In this document: one piece after another, positions 11,822 to 22,240 of the stretch | Layout: each line of letters opens with the position of its first letter | Numbering within the stretch: position 1 is the stretch's first letter | DNA from: Mytilus californianus | Taxonomy: Eukaryota; Mollusca; Bivalvia; Mytilida; Mytilidae | Direction of reading: 5' to 3' | DNA: 64,000 nucleotides | Assembly: GCF_021869535.1 (NCBI RefSeq) | Contig: NW_026262581.1 | Coordinates: 117,208,771-117,272,770, forward strand | Position numbers and translations under genes: made by a program | Notes under the pieces: generated by a model | What the model saw: only the letters and a program-made list of their open reading frames with translations | Told to the model about the DNA's origin: nothing | Databases searched by the model: none

Positions 11822-12861
11822 CAATTTCTTCCTAATGGACCAAGGACTTCATATTAAAATACTTTAGTCTGTATGTCTTATGATGTATGAATTAATTCAA
11901 CATATCACGTATATCAAATTTGAAAAGGTAAAATAACTCCTATAAGGTGTCATTGGAAAACTTCCGTTAAATTAAACTAAAGCATCCTTAGGAGTAAACA
12001 AAACAATTTTGAAATACTGTTTCGTCGATATCTTTTACGGTTGCAGAGACATAAAGATAACAAGAAAAAGAGGGCACAGGGAGATAAATCTTAATAGAAA
12101 AGTGTTCGGTTACGCAGTGTCAATGGTGAAAACGTAATCTCTGTACGATATTATGGGCCAAAAAGCTTTTCGATAGGTCAAGTAACAAAAAAGCATCTGG
12201 CAGAAGAAAAAAAATATAATCAGAACAAAAGCAAAAGGTCTTTCCACGAACTTTAAAAAGGAAAAGGTCTTTTCATGAAAAGAGGAAAGATCTAAAAAAA
12301 ATATATAAAATAAGCCGATTAAAAAAAAATTGCTTGAAAAGATTTTGAAAATAATATAAAGTTAGATGCAACAGTAGTTTGATTATGTAGTATGATATTC
12401 ATTGGAATCCATAGTAAGTTAAATTTACGATTTGGATATGTGTTCAGATTAACGTTATAATTGTGTTACAACTGCAAAGTATACATATGAAGGCGTGACT
12501 TTGGCAAAGACTAAAAGACGTTTTGGAATGTGTCCTCGTGTTAAATACACCCAGGGGCACCCATTGTACCTGACATGTTTTTTTTTATCATTTCATGTTA
12601 TACTAATGAAATAGTCAGACTAATAATATTTCGTGATTTATATAACCAGAGGTTCAGTCTTGAAAATATATCCTGAATATAAACTTGATCATTCATTCCA
12701 CAATTTCATGGGATCTATTTTATTGTTTTATTGGGAGGTTTAACCGGGGTTAACCACTTACCTCTAGTAAGAGCATGACACATAGTTTCTGTCACATGAG
12801 TATTGATAGACTAATTTTTAAAAGAGACTACAGTGTAGGTCATAGATCAAACGCCTACTTT

Positions 12862-13026
12862 AACGCCGATAGCCGAAGCGTTCTCCAAGGCTGAAATGCT
12901 TTGTTGACCAACAAGACCGTCGATATCTATGAGAAGATAGACTATTTATAAAAGTTTGAATAAATTTGTGACCTTCAAAGCACCAATTCGAAATGCGCAT
13001 CTGGTGAATCAAAATTGGTACCGTAA
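12862..13026. repeat. Dispersed repeat with CGAAGCGTTCTCCAAGG block
   Basis: A compact unit containing GCCGATAGCCGAAGCGTTC and ending AAATGCGCATCTGGTG. I associate this kind of sequence with widely dispersed mussel repeats, but no other clear full copy is seen in this window. No coding content. Confidence 0.35.
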
Positions 13027-13182
13027 ATGTTCTCAACGTCTACAAAAATCTTTAAATACAACATGAATTCTGGAAAAAAATGTTTACATGTAATACTTCA
13101 CACCAAATTCTCTGGGGTTTTTAAATCGAGTTTGGACAGTCGAAATCGTTTTGATGTGGTTCAAGGACATTTGCAACTACTT

Positions 13183-13243
13183 TCCATTTCATTTGTAGTT
13201 TTTTGTATCTATTTGTCTTCCGGAAGTCTTTCAATGTCGAATG
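13183..13243 (+). pseudogene. Damaged leader-exon copy (start codon lost)
   Basis: Positionally equivalent to the leader exon at 13796-13856, inside a 290-bp direct repeat (13186-13475 versus 13799-14094). The encoded segment ends in the same residues, IYLSSGSLSMSNG. The ATG of the other copies is TCC here, and the donor reads GTCTGT where they have GTATGT. The frame stays open upstream to an ATG at 13027, so an extended product is possible, but loss of the proper start and a weaker donor suggest a decayed copy. Confidence 0.5.
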
Positions 13244-13795
13244 GTCTGTATAAAAACACATAATTTTAGTTTAACATTGAAAAATTACCATATTTCATAC
13301 ACTAGCATTTGTTCTTAAAAAGTCAACAAAAGAGTAATTTATGTCTAGCAATAGTTTGGGTTGCTTAATACCTGTAGTCACATTGCATGAGTTTGAAGAG
13401 TTTCTGTCTTACAGCAATTGGCAAAATGATTTATTATTTAACCAATAAGAGCTTACATGTAGATAGGGCCATTTACTGGAGATCAAATGAAGTGGATATA
13501 AGGAATTATAGGCAACCGTACTACCTTCAACAAAAACCCATACCATATAGTCGGAGTCTATAATATCGCCATAAAAATAATAAAAAGTACAAACAATATA
13601 TAAACAATACCGTATAAAAAAATGCTCGCAGTTATTGAAAGTAAAGCTTTCAATACTTATTCTGCTGATTAGAAACCATGCCATCCTACACTGTAACATG
13701 CATAGAATTTTTTAATATCGAATAACCTTTGACGTGTAACTAGTTTTCATTTAAGATAAAAATCCAAAAAAAGTCTGTGTGTTGCTCATGCATAA

Positions 13796-13856
13796 ATGAT
13801 TTCATTTGTATTTTGGGGTATCTATTTATCCTCTGGAAGTCTTTCAATGTCGAATG
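13796..13856 (+). CDS. Candidate signal-peptide leader exon (20-codon class)
   Basis: ATG followed by 19 codons and one extra base, then a donor GTATGT: a phase-1 exon end. The peptide begins MISFVFWGIYLSSGS, a short hydrophobic core followed by small polar residues, as in a signal peptide. The same 60+1 nt architecture and donor occur at 50663-50723, and a damaged version at 13183-13243. The kringle exons at 62238 and 62887 accept phase-1 donors, so these leaders could in principle splice to such exons. No coding exon was recognised between this leader and the next, so the linkage is inference. An alternative is a purely repeat-derived open frame. Confidence 0.4.
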
Positions 13857-14094
13857 GTATGTATAAAAACACATAATTTAAGTTTAACATCGAAAATTTA
13901 CCATATTCCATACACCAGCATTTGTTTTTAAAAAGTCAACAAAAGAGTAATTTATGTCTAGCAATAATTTGGGTTGCTTAGTCGCTATAGTCACATTGCT
14001 TGTTCATGAGTTTGAAGAGTTTCTGTCTGATAGCAATTGACAAAATGATTTATTATTCAACCCATAAGAGCTTAAATGTAGATAGGGCCATTTA
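13799..14094 (+). repeat. Direct repeat (second copy) of 13186-13475
   Basis: About 290-296 bp, strongly similar to 13186-13475, covering the leader-like exon, the putative intron start and a stretch ending GATAGGGCCATTTA. A third, more diverged copy lies at 50655-50885. Similarity around this third copy may extend further: text near 12640-12760 resembles 49080-49200, suggesting duplication of a larger unit. Confidence 0.7.
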
Positions 14095-14499
14095 TCAGTT
14101 TTGGGCATCGATTGATTAGGTCAAATCTAGTAAACGTTTGTCCGTTACGCACACATACTAAGTTGCATTTACAATCGATATTTAATTAAATGCACGGGAT
14201 CGCCAAAGATTTCTCGACTCATAAAATCATGTTATTTGAATTCAGAATTCAAATATCATGCTAGCAAAAATAAGTTGTGGAAATATCATTTTTTTAGGAT
14301 GAGTTTTGTGTTATCACAAATCGCGGTTCGTAATATTTAATGAGTGTCGTTGTAGAAATTAATATACAGTTTATGGAATGTCACTAAGGGTTTGAGTGGT
14401 GTAATATATCGATAAATATCGAAGGAGATGCCTTGTATATATCAATGGAAAAACACCCTAGCGACACAAATAACCAAAAGACACCAAATCATAATTCCA

Positions 14500-14675
14500 C
14501 ATTAAAAAATACAGAAAAATGAAATGAAAAAAAACAACAGTCAAATATAGAATAGAGAATGGAAACGGGGAATGTGTCAAAGAGAAAACATCCCAAGGCC
14601 ACCGATGGGTCTTCAACGCAGCGAGAAAAATCCCGCACCCGTAAGAGGGCTTAAGCTGGCCCCTTAACAATAATG
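14500..14675 (+). repeat. Dispersed repeat family B
   Basis: Contains GGGGAATGTGTCAAAGAGA, GGCCACCGATGGGTCTTCAA and GCAGCGAGAAAAATCCCGCA blocks. The same blocks occur at 50975-51125 (plus) and 49895-50035 (minus). No coding content. Confidence 0.65.
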
Positions 14676-15129
14676 TATTTCAGTTCAGCGAAATTATGTT
14701 CATAATACAGAAAGAAGTGATAATTTGTAGGTTATAATGTCAACATTGTTGTCAACACTGCAATGATACGCATTTTTTGTTTTGAGTGTAACGATACGTT
14801 TTTGTTTTAAATTGCCTACGTTGGACTCAGACTCAGAAATATTGAAATGTAGTAAAACATATTTATACTTATAATATTTGATAGTTTGAAAATAATTAAC
14901 ATTAAGCTTTAAAACTATGAACAAGTGAATTTACGATATCTAGGTTGTTTCGGTTTTCAATCTACTAGAAATGTTATCTGTGTATATGCTTATTCCGGTC
15001 AAAAAAGTCTAAAACAAAAAAAAAGAAAGAAAAACATAAGATAAACACCATTTTAAATATCAAAATTAACAAAAAAGGGGAAAATTTATTAAGTATTAAT
15101 GGCAATCTTTTTATATTCTCTGTTAATTT

Positions 15130-15800
15130 TAAGCAGGACTTTCATGGATTCATGGCGGATTTAGATGACAATATAATTATGCAGACACTTGTTTATTGTT
15201 GAACACCTGATATTGTCTTTTCGCTTTCTTTTGTCATTTGGTTTTTGTCTAAATGACGCTTTTGATGACCTTTATGACGTCTTTTACTTAATTCATTGGA
15301 TATGTATTGATAGATATTTTAGTCTGGAAAAACATTATTTAGAGACCAGTCGTAATTGACCTTGATCTAGCTTTCAGGAATTTCGAGTTCTCCTAGATCG
15401 GTACTTTCTGTCTTAAGTGTTTTGTTAATTGTTTGCTTGATGACGATCTAATTTTCAAAATTTTGTTTAACTATTGTACTGTAACACCACTATCCCAAGG
15501 TAAGGAAGAGTGTTTAGCGCATACAAATATGGTTAACACCGCTACATTCTTTATACGCCTGTCCAATTTCAGGAGTCGATTATTTAGTGATTTTCTTTTG
15601 TTGTTGTCTGCAATTTTTGATTGTTTAGCATGGTCTTTTCTTTTGTATTGTTTCCCATTATGCCATGCCAGGGCATATTACAGTTTACAATAAGTTTTTT
15701 CTCACTGTTGAAGCTATAGATGCTTACATTCACGTCCATCGGTCTCTTGTGAATAGTGTCGCATTTGCGATCATATCACATCACATTATTTTGATATGTA
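15130..15800 (-). repeat. Dispersed repeat family A copy (minus)
   Basis: Blocks such as TGTAACACCACTATCCCAAG, CCTGTCCAATTTCAGGAG and the terminal CAATCATACCACATC-like sequence match the reverse complement of 9942-10630, with decay. Its left part (15130-15440) also resembles 52650-52870. Short frames across it are repeat-derived. Confidence 0.55.
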
Positions 15801-15939
15801 TATCCAACATCTCTTTTTGTTCATGTGCAATGTATACGATACAAATGATCTCTCTGTGCTGCTAACCAGTTACCTTACTTCTATTAAAGAATTTGATATC
15901 AATTTTTGTAATAAAACATATGAGAATAATGATATTAAT

Positions 15940-16170
15940 TATATTTGAAGTTTTAAAAACTCTTTGCATGTTTTTGATAAGTTACGTTTTTTTCGGTTGA
16001 CAATTATAACTTTTCGACTCTGTACACTACACTTCCACACAATCATCTTATCAAACAGAAGTTCTCTTATTCAATTAAATGGTCCTTTTAAAAATCTGAT
16101 TGTAGATCCACTTGCTGCAACTACTATTAAGACTTCTTCTGTAATGAAAATAGGGGAATATGCTAAATAA
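15940..16170 (+). pseudogene. Penelope-like family 2 RT fragment (motif A region)
   Basis: One frame reads NFSTLYTTLPHNHLI, matching the motif A region of the Penelope-like RT at 27683 (FDFSTLYTSIPHSKL), with an Asn where the catalytic Asp is expected. Downstream RT motifs are absent. The fragment is sandwiched between family A repeats, so it is a truncated insertion. Confidence 0.65.
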
Positions 16171-16214
16171 ACATGTATTTACTAAAACTGTGTTGAGTTG
16201 ACTAAAGCAATATA

Positions 16215-16600
16215 TCTTCTCATTGACAATATCTATTGTAAGTAATTATAGACAACCGTAGGGCCTTCAACAGTGAGAAAAACCAATATCATATAGCTGG
16301 CTATAAAAAGCCCTGACATGAAAAATGTGAAACAATTCAAACGAGGAAACTAATGACCTAATTTATAACAAAAAAATTACGAAAAACAAACATAACAGAC
16401 ATGAACCAACGACAATCACTGAAACACAGGCTCTTGACTTGGGACTGGAACATACAAAATGTGGCGGGTTAAACATCTTTGAGAGCGCTCAACCCTCCCC
16501 TAACCTGGGACAGTTGTGTATCAGTACAACATAAGAAGAAGCTATGAAAATCAGTAGCAATAGGCTTAACTCAAAAGATCGATACAAGGCACAAAACAAC
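16215..16600 (+). repeat. Dispersed repeat family A copy
   Basis: Plus-strand copy with recognisable blocks GGCCTTCAACAGTGAG, CAATTCAAACGAGGAAAC, GGCGGGTTAAACATC and CAACCCTCCCCTAACCTGG, moderately diverged from 9942-10630. The AAGAAGATGTGG start is missing. Confidence 0.65.
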
Positions 16601-16611
16601 TAAAATAAAAA

Positions 16612-16797
16612 TAAGTAACCTATAGCTGTACAATGTAACCTATGGGAATGCAGCCCATGTATAAATCTCTATAGCCGAAAATTATACCATAGCTATCTAT
16701 CTCGCCGGGATTCGAACTCATGCTATTGAGATATCGAGACAACACCGCCTGCACTGTCTCCAGCGCTCTTGACCACTCGGCCACCTAGACTGAACAT
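16612..16797 (-). repeat. tRNA-derived SINE
   Basis: On the minus strand the unit starts near 16797 with a tRNA-like head: A box GGTGGCCGAGTGGTC, B box GAGTTCGAATCCCGG. It continues into a body containing GGTATAATTTTCGGC and CATAGGTTACATTGTACAGC. The body recurs without the same head at 56363-56460 and in the duplicate at 58061-58158. The head resembles a Ser/Leu-type tRNA, but the ends do not pair, so it is not called a tRNA gene. Confidence 0.6.
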
Positions 16798-17072
16798 TTC
16801 CCATGCTTTCGAACAATGGATGACACATTTTTAAAATCAGGATAGTAATTGAGTACAAGAGGTGTATTGCTGACTCCTTTATTCTTATCCCTGTACTCCA
16901 GAAGTTCTTGGCGGCTAGTTTTGACTGCTTTTTCGAAAGCTGTATCAAAGCTGTTGTTATTGTATCCTCGAACAACTAGATGTTTACGTAGTTGTCCAAG
17001 TCTGGTATTTTGCTTTTTTTTCAGTTGAGCATATTCTCTTGATTCGCAATGCCTGACTGAAAGGGATACCAC
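16785..17072 (-). pseudogene. Penelope-like RT C-terminal fragment
   Basis: The 95-residue frame contains RKHLVVRGYNNNSFDTAFEKA and ends with a PLVLNYYPDFKNVSSIVRKH-like stretch. The pattern RGY..., a following helix, then a P-LV-Y-P motif and a basic IVRKH ending is typical of the segment after the catalytic core in Penelope-like RTs. The N-terminal RT motifs are missing, and the 3' end of the frame runs into the adjacent SINE, so this is a truncated insertion. Confidence 0.55.
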
Positions 17073-17079
17073 GGGAACT

Positions 17080-18180
17080 GTGTTTAGGATGTCAACTTTT
17101 AGGCATTTTGACAGTTTTATTGTAATGTCATTTACTATATTCCATCAATGGAGAAAATAATCTTCCTTGATACTACGAGTTGAATCCAGAACGGAGCCAT
17201 TATAACGGATCTCCATAGGAAGAAAACAGACAAACATCAAGTTATCTCTCCTGTGATATACTGACGATAGAATATGAATAGTGAACAATTTATTTCACTG
17301 TAATATCGTGCAATATCTTTATTATGTAATTTGGTTATATTTACGGTCTCATTTACGTTTATCCAACAGCATCGAGTCATTTCATTCATATTTCCTAATT
17401 TGGTCTCATTGCAAACACATAATGATGCAATTTAACAGATAGAGAAGGTGCACGGGGTTAGTCCAGAACTACTTTGAGAGGAGATAGTTGGAATCAATAT
17501 TTCGCCGTGAAAACCGAGTTTTTGTCAAAAAATTAAAAAATTTAAAACAAAGGACCTTATTAGAATATTTGAACTATTGCACAAAATTATAATATAAATA
17601 AATTTACATGCACTTGTATGTGCCAAAATTGCCATGAGATAATCAAGTACACAATCCTTTACGTGATCAGTCGATTCAACTTCCGATCGTTTTTATACGC
17701 GTATTCTTTTTTCGCTGGTGTGCTTGGGCGGGGCTTGAAAGTTTATTTGAGGTAAAAGGTTTGAATTGACCAATGACCTTAACGAGTTGATCTAATAAAG
17801 TTTGTTTGACTGATCATGTCGCACGGCCTTTCACTAAACTTGGTCGCAGCAGAGTTGTAGTTATAGTAGACGTTGTAGTTTGAGGTGTCTTAAATTTGGA
17901 AACTCGACGCATCTCTCTTCCATAAATCTCTGGATTGAATTTTTTGTTTTTTCTTTTGTTTTGCGATTATCTTTTTGTAACTTCTAAAAAATTTGAGGAA
18001 ACAAACTGGTAGCCGAGTCTAAGTCTTTAGGTATAATACCCCGGTAATGTTTATCAAAAAATGTCAGGATGAATGGCACCCATTTAAAGTTGTCTCAAAC
18101 CAAAACTTCCTACCGGATAGTACTTATCTGAGTTTGTGTTAACAAGATGTGGTAAAACTTTGCTAAACAATGTGTTGCAC
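17080..18180. other. Stretch with nothing recognised
   Basis: No supported exon. The right part may be a decayed extension of the minus-strand coding remnant at 18200-18825, but stops interrupt every frame. Confidence 0.4.
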
Positions 18181-18199
18181 GTATTCTCATATGTTTGCT

Positions 18200-18825
18200 T
18201 TTTCAAATGAAGGTTTTGTTTCAGCTTCTCCAGATCTTTGGTAACATTTTTGACAGTCGTAGATGGGTCCTAATCTGTTTTTTCACAACATCGTGCTTAT
18301 CAAGATCATTACAAATCTGTTGACCTTCGCACACGCCAAGTTCGCAATTCCGTTTTATATGTCCAAGTCTCATGTCGGACACTGTCCACACTGAGTTTTA
18401 GTTTTGTCAATCTTAATATTCGGATTGGTGATTGTTTTCTCCAAAGACTTGAAGTGTACCTTAGCACTATCAAACTCCACATTTTTAACGTAAAAGTCAT
18501 CTTCAAGCTCATCAATTAACAACTGTAGTGGAGATCTGTAAACATTCTTCCGTAACTGACGCTTACAGTCCGAGGGCTTCAACGGGATCTCTGCTGGATT
18601 CGAATAAGCATTTCGGTTCCATAACATCCCTTTTATCTGTCGAAAACCCACTAACCTGGGGAGAGCATCCATTAAAATTTATCAATTTCACCCGTCTCAT
18701 GTATGTTCCCGCGACCTCCTTTGTGAATCTAAATGCTTTCGTTATGCAAGTGTCACTGACGGCCTTTCTGATTTTCCAAGGCCCATACATTACTTGAACT
18801 TGTGTCGTGTCCATTATCAAATGCT
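18200..18825 (-). pseudogene. Decayed minus-strand coding remnant, unidentified
   Basis: Three overlapping minus-strand frames (18563-18820, 18370-18672, 18309-18515) look like pieces of one ancestral protein broken by frameshifts. Coding-like parts include KAFRFTKEVAGTYMRRVKL, then LKPSDCKRQLRKNVYRSPLQ, and DELEDDFYVKNVEFDSAKVH. There is a Cys pair in QCGQCPT just before a stop. I do not recognise the family. The amino-acid composition is more protein-like than that of neighbouring random frames. It may be a processed pseudogene or a transposon-encoded protein. Confidence 0.35.
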
Positions 18826-19924
18826 TTGTTCTGTGCCTCTAGCTCGTGCAACCCAAGCCACGTTCGGTTTAGTCTATTTCCATACATCAGGTTATTTAAA
18901 CTTCATATATGCTGAATGTACTGTTATAGATCAAAATCATCGTTGTACTATTACACCTCTTGGACGATACAACTGATTAAAAATTGTTTAGCTACACACG
19001 ATCCGTATACTAAAGTTATATTGGGGGTGTGGATGGGGTTAACAGAATAGAGATTAAAGGAGATATGACACGATTTTCAATTTTTTTCCAAAATGTTTAT
19101 TTATACATAACTTTCCCCAAAATACATCGATATCAATTTAAGTGTCAAATATTTGGTAAAATATGTATTTTAATGCAACGATCTATCGACCTGTTAAATA
19201 TGCATATTTCCATCCCGGAAGTCACTCAGAACGAGGCTGCTACGTCACGATTTCCAATCATTCATATTGACAGAAGGGAATAGCGCAAATTTATTTCGAT
19301 TATTATCCAACAAAACACATGACAGTGATAAACAATGATCCTGTGTGATGCCGATGGATTTAATAATATAATGAAAAAGAATAATGACATGATATTTTTC
19401 GTCTTTCGAATGACCTGCAGAATTAGAAGGGGTGAAGATGGGGCTTTTTACCCAACCCAAAACTACACTTTGTTGCGCCCACTTTCCGAAGGAATCCAGA
19501 ATTGGGGTCTCAGGTGTGCGGTACAGGTGATTCGCAATTTCAGGTCTCGTTTGAAGTTTTAATTAAGCTGCAGGTGTCACGCCACATGGTTGATTGATAA
19601 GACATAATTATTACGCAATATTACTTCATATGCTCTGACTTTGTGTACATCATTGATGTAGATTTTGCCAAGGGCACAGGTGAGGTAGGAGTATATTATT
19701 GTTACAGTAATACAGATATAACTGTATGTAGATCTCATTTTTTGATTGCTTTTAAGAATATGCCGATATAAAAAAGTTTATTGCAGTATGCATTTTTTTA
19801 TTTTGACCTGTTAAGAAAAATTATATTCCTGTATGCAAGTCTATAATTTCCTTAGAAATTGTTAGGCATGAAGCTCGATAAATTAATAGAAAAGATACAC
19901 AAAAACAAAACTGAAGTATAAGCT

Positions 19925-19985
19925 TGGATGCACGGGGGGAAACCCCACCCGCCTCCCCCCGCACTTTCATCAGTGGCGGGTCAAA
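19925..19985. repeat. GC-rich dispersed element fragment
   Basis: CACGGGGGGAAACCCCACCC followed by CATCAGTGGCGGGTC. Its end matches the GGCGGGTCC end of 55187-55318. Confidence 0.45.
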
Positions 19986-20249
19986 ACTATGTTTTTGCCA
20001 CACACCCCTATTGTTGACATTTTATAAAATTGAGAATGCAAATATGAAAACTACTTACTTTTATGCTATTGAACTATAAAAAAAAGTTGTGTCATAGTCA
20101 TTAATTTAACCCCCTCCAACCACACACATACACACATATTATTTTTATAAAAAGCATAAAAAAGTAAAATAGGAAATGATACGAGAATATGAATCATAAA
20201 TCTTATACATTCTTATAATTCTCATCGAATATAATTATTGACAACGAGA

Positions 20250-20350
20250 CTAGTTGAAGGACGTACGGTGACCTATAGTTGTTCATTTCTGTGTCATTTG
20301 GTCCCTTGTGGAGAGTTGTCTCATTGGCAATCATACCACATCTTCTTTTT
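20250..20350 (-). repeat. Dispersed repeat family A, end fragment
   Basis: Contains GGAGAGTTGTCTCATTGGCA and ATACCACATCTTCTT, the reverse complement of the family A start. A short plus-strand piece of the same family (CATACGGCCTTCAAC, ACCGTATATTCGGC) lies at 20545-20640. Confidence 0.65.
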
Positions 20351-21818
20351 AATATATAGTGAACACCTACTTTAGATAGCCGGATTTGGTAGATTTATTC
20401 TGGGACTTTTATACTAACAATATATTATGTCCCAGATTTATTAGACTACAAAGAAAAGATCGGCTATATCTAGTTGGTATAGAATCAGATGATGAAAACC
20501 CTTTCTTTTTAAACTAGAAAGTGTTGTTTGTACCAATTATTTGGTATAACCATACGGCCTTCAACATTGAGAAAAAACCAATACCGTATATTCGGCTATA
20601 AAAGGCACGAAAAATGTGAAACACTTTAAACGAGATCACTAAAGTGCTTTATTATATCAGACGAACCCATATGTATGGTCACAAGCCGATCGGTATTGAC
20701 TGAAAAATCGTCGATGTTGGACTCTTCGCATGAAGAATTCATGTTTTTTTTTTGGGTTATTTTCCACACTCAATGGCTCAAATTGATGAGGTCAATTGTC
20801 TTTATTTGTTAGCAATCGGGAAACCTGCTGTCAATACCGTCCATCGTGTAATTGTACAGAAAAGTGATCGACATCGTCCAGTTTGAGACTTTTTCTCAGC
20901 TGGAACCCGTGACGTAAGCACGATCACGTGACCGTTATCTAATTAAGAATCATTGTTTATGACAAGCGCTGATATTCTTTGATCTAAAAAATGCCGATTG
21001 ATCAGGTTTAGACCAGCAAAATTGTACGAAACATGTTTTAAGACTAATATCTATTGATTTAAATTATTTTTTTTTAAATCGTGTCACGTCTCCTTTAATA
21101 GGTAAAAAGTGCAGAAAAAAGGGCAAAAAACAAAGGATAGAGAAAAATAATGCAAATGGATAAAGAATAGAGAATAATGGGGTGCTAAAATATGAATAAT
21201 AGAGAAAAAACTTTAAAATTATAGAATACACTAATGAAGGACATCCCATCCAGAACCTCGTATATTGCTTTAGTAAAAAAATTATAAGTCAGGTATATGT
21301 ATTGAAATAGTAAATGAATTGTCAGGAATTGAAAAAAAAACCCATTAAAGTATAAATACAATTTGAAAGTCAAATATGAAATGACACAGAAGAAACCAAG
21401 GGGCCAAAAAAATCAATAAGTCGAAGAAAAAGACACAACACCATTGTCCAGAAATATAAAGTACGAAAATACAAACAATCTACAAAAATGTAACCAGTAA
21501 ATTACAGATTACGCAACATTAACCTTATCAACAACCGGGGTAACATCAAATGATCCGGAAAAGAAAGCAGAACTTGGTCACCTAGTGGCATCCGTCGTGT
21601 TGGCAAATACATCAGTTCATCTAATTTTACAATACTTAAAATTATAGTAATGGTAATCATTTTAAATTTTTAAGACAGTTGAAGAGTATGGCAAAATAAA
21701 TATTAAAAACATATTAACCACTGCATGAAGTTCATTGATAAATAGTCATTCCCCTTACTTTTATCGGAAACAAATGTAAATTAAATTATTATTTGTTTTT
21801 ACACCCGTGAAATCAGTA

Positions 21819-22082
21819 GTGGAGTGACCAAGCTAACGAGTTTTCAACTTTAATGAACCGCCCTACCTGCAGGCTAAATTATTATTTTTCGTTTATGGAA
21901 ATGTTTAAGCTTTAATTTTTGTCTGGTCGTAGAATCGTAAAAAGGTGCATTTTTTTTTAATTTGAGCTCAAAGTTCGGTACTTGATTTTTTCGTTAGTGT
22001 CAACAAAATCTTTTTAGCCTGCAGTTATGCCGGTCAATTAAAGTCGTTAAATAAACACCTTTTTCTTGATTTGTCACTCCAC
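21819..22082. mobile_element. TA-flanked MITE (264 bp)
   Basis: Terminal inverted repeats GTGGAGTGAC (21819-21828) and GTCACTCCAC (22073-22082) are perfect over 10 bp. The element is flanked on both sides by TA (21817-21818 and 22083-22084), the target-site duplication of Tc1/mariner-superfamily elements. Inside is a second inverted pair, CTGCAGGCTA near 21868 and TAGCCTGCAG near 22016. It holds no coding sequence. It ends about 160 bp upstream of the broken transposase at 22241, but the transposase's own ends were not shown to match. Confidence 0.75.
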
Positions 22083-22240
22083 TACGTACAGTCAGTTTAT
22101 TGGAATTTAAAAAAATTAACTACTTAATTTATCATAAACCCGCCCAAATCTGGTATTATACTGAGTCAATCGAATAAATCCATTAATAAACGATTTCCCG
22201 CTCACATAAAAGTTGGCGCAATTTTAGATTCGAATCGAAT

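Larger units (their letters stand above)
10640..12860. other. Non-coding stretch with nuclear-receptor-like half-site pairs
   Basis: No exon recognised. The interval 11330-12200 has the texture of an old dispersed repeat, with several GGTCA/TGACC motifs. Two perfect DR1 arrangements, at 11566-11578 and 11809-11821, are listed separately. Confidence 0.45.
19053..21099. mobile_element. Candidate TIR element about 2.05 kb
   Basis: Left end 19053-19077 begins ATTAAAGGAGATATGACACG, and the right end 21076-21099 is its inverted near-copy (reverse complement ATTAAAGGAGACGTGACACG). Two mismatches occur in the first 20 bases. Between them are a GC-rich element near 19930-19985, family A fragments at 20250-20350 and 20545-20640, and no transposase frame. 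If real, it is a non-autonomous DNA element carrying nested insertions. No target-site duplication was identified. Confidence 0.45.

Noticed and set aside
16700..16797. Possible tRNA-Ser/Leu gene on the minus strand
   Set aside because: A and B boxes are good, but the ends do not form an acceptor stem and a SINE-like body follows directly. The same judgement applies to the tRNA-like units at 1243-1335, 1449-1540, 53164-53300, 56630-56665 and 60375-60475.
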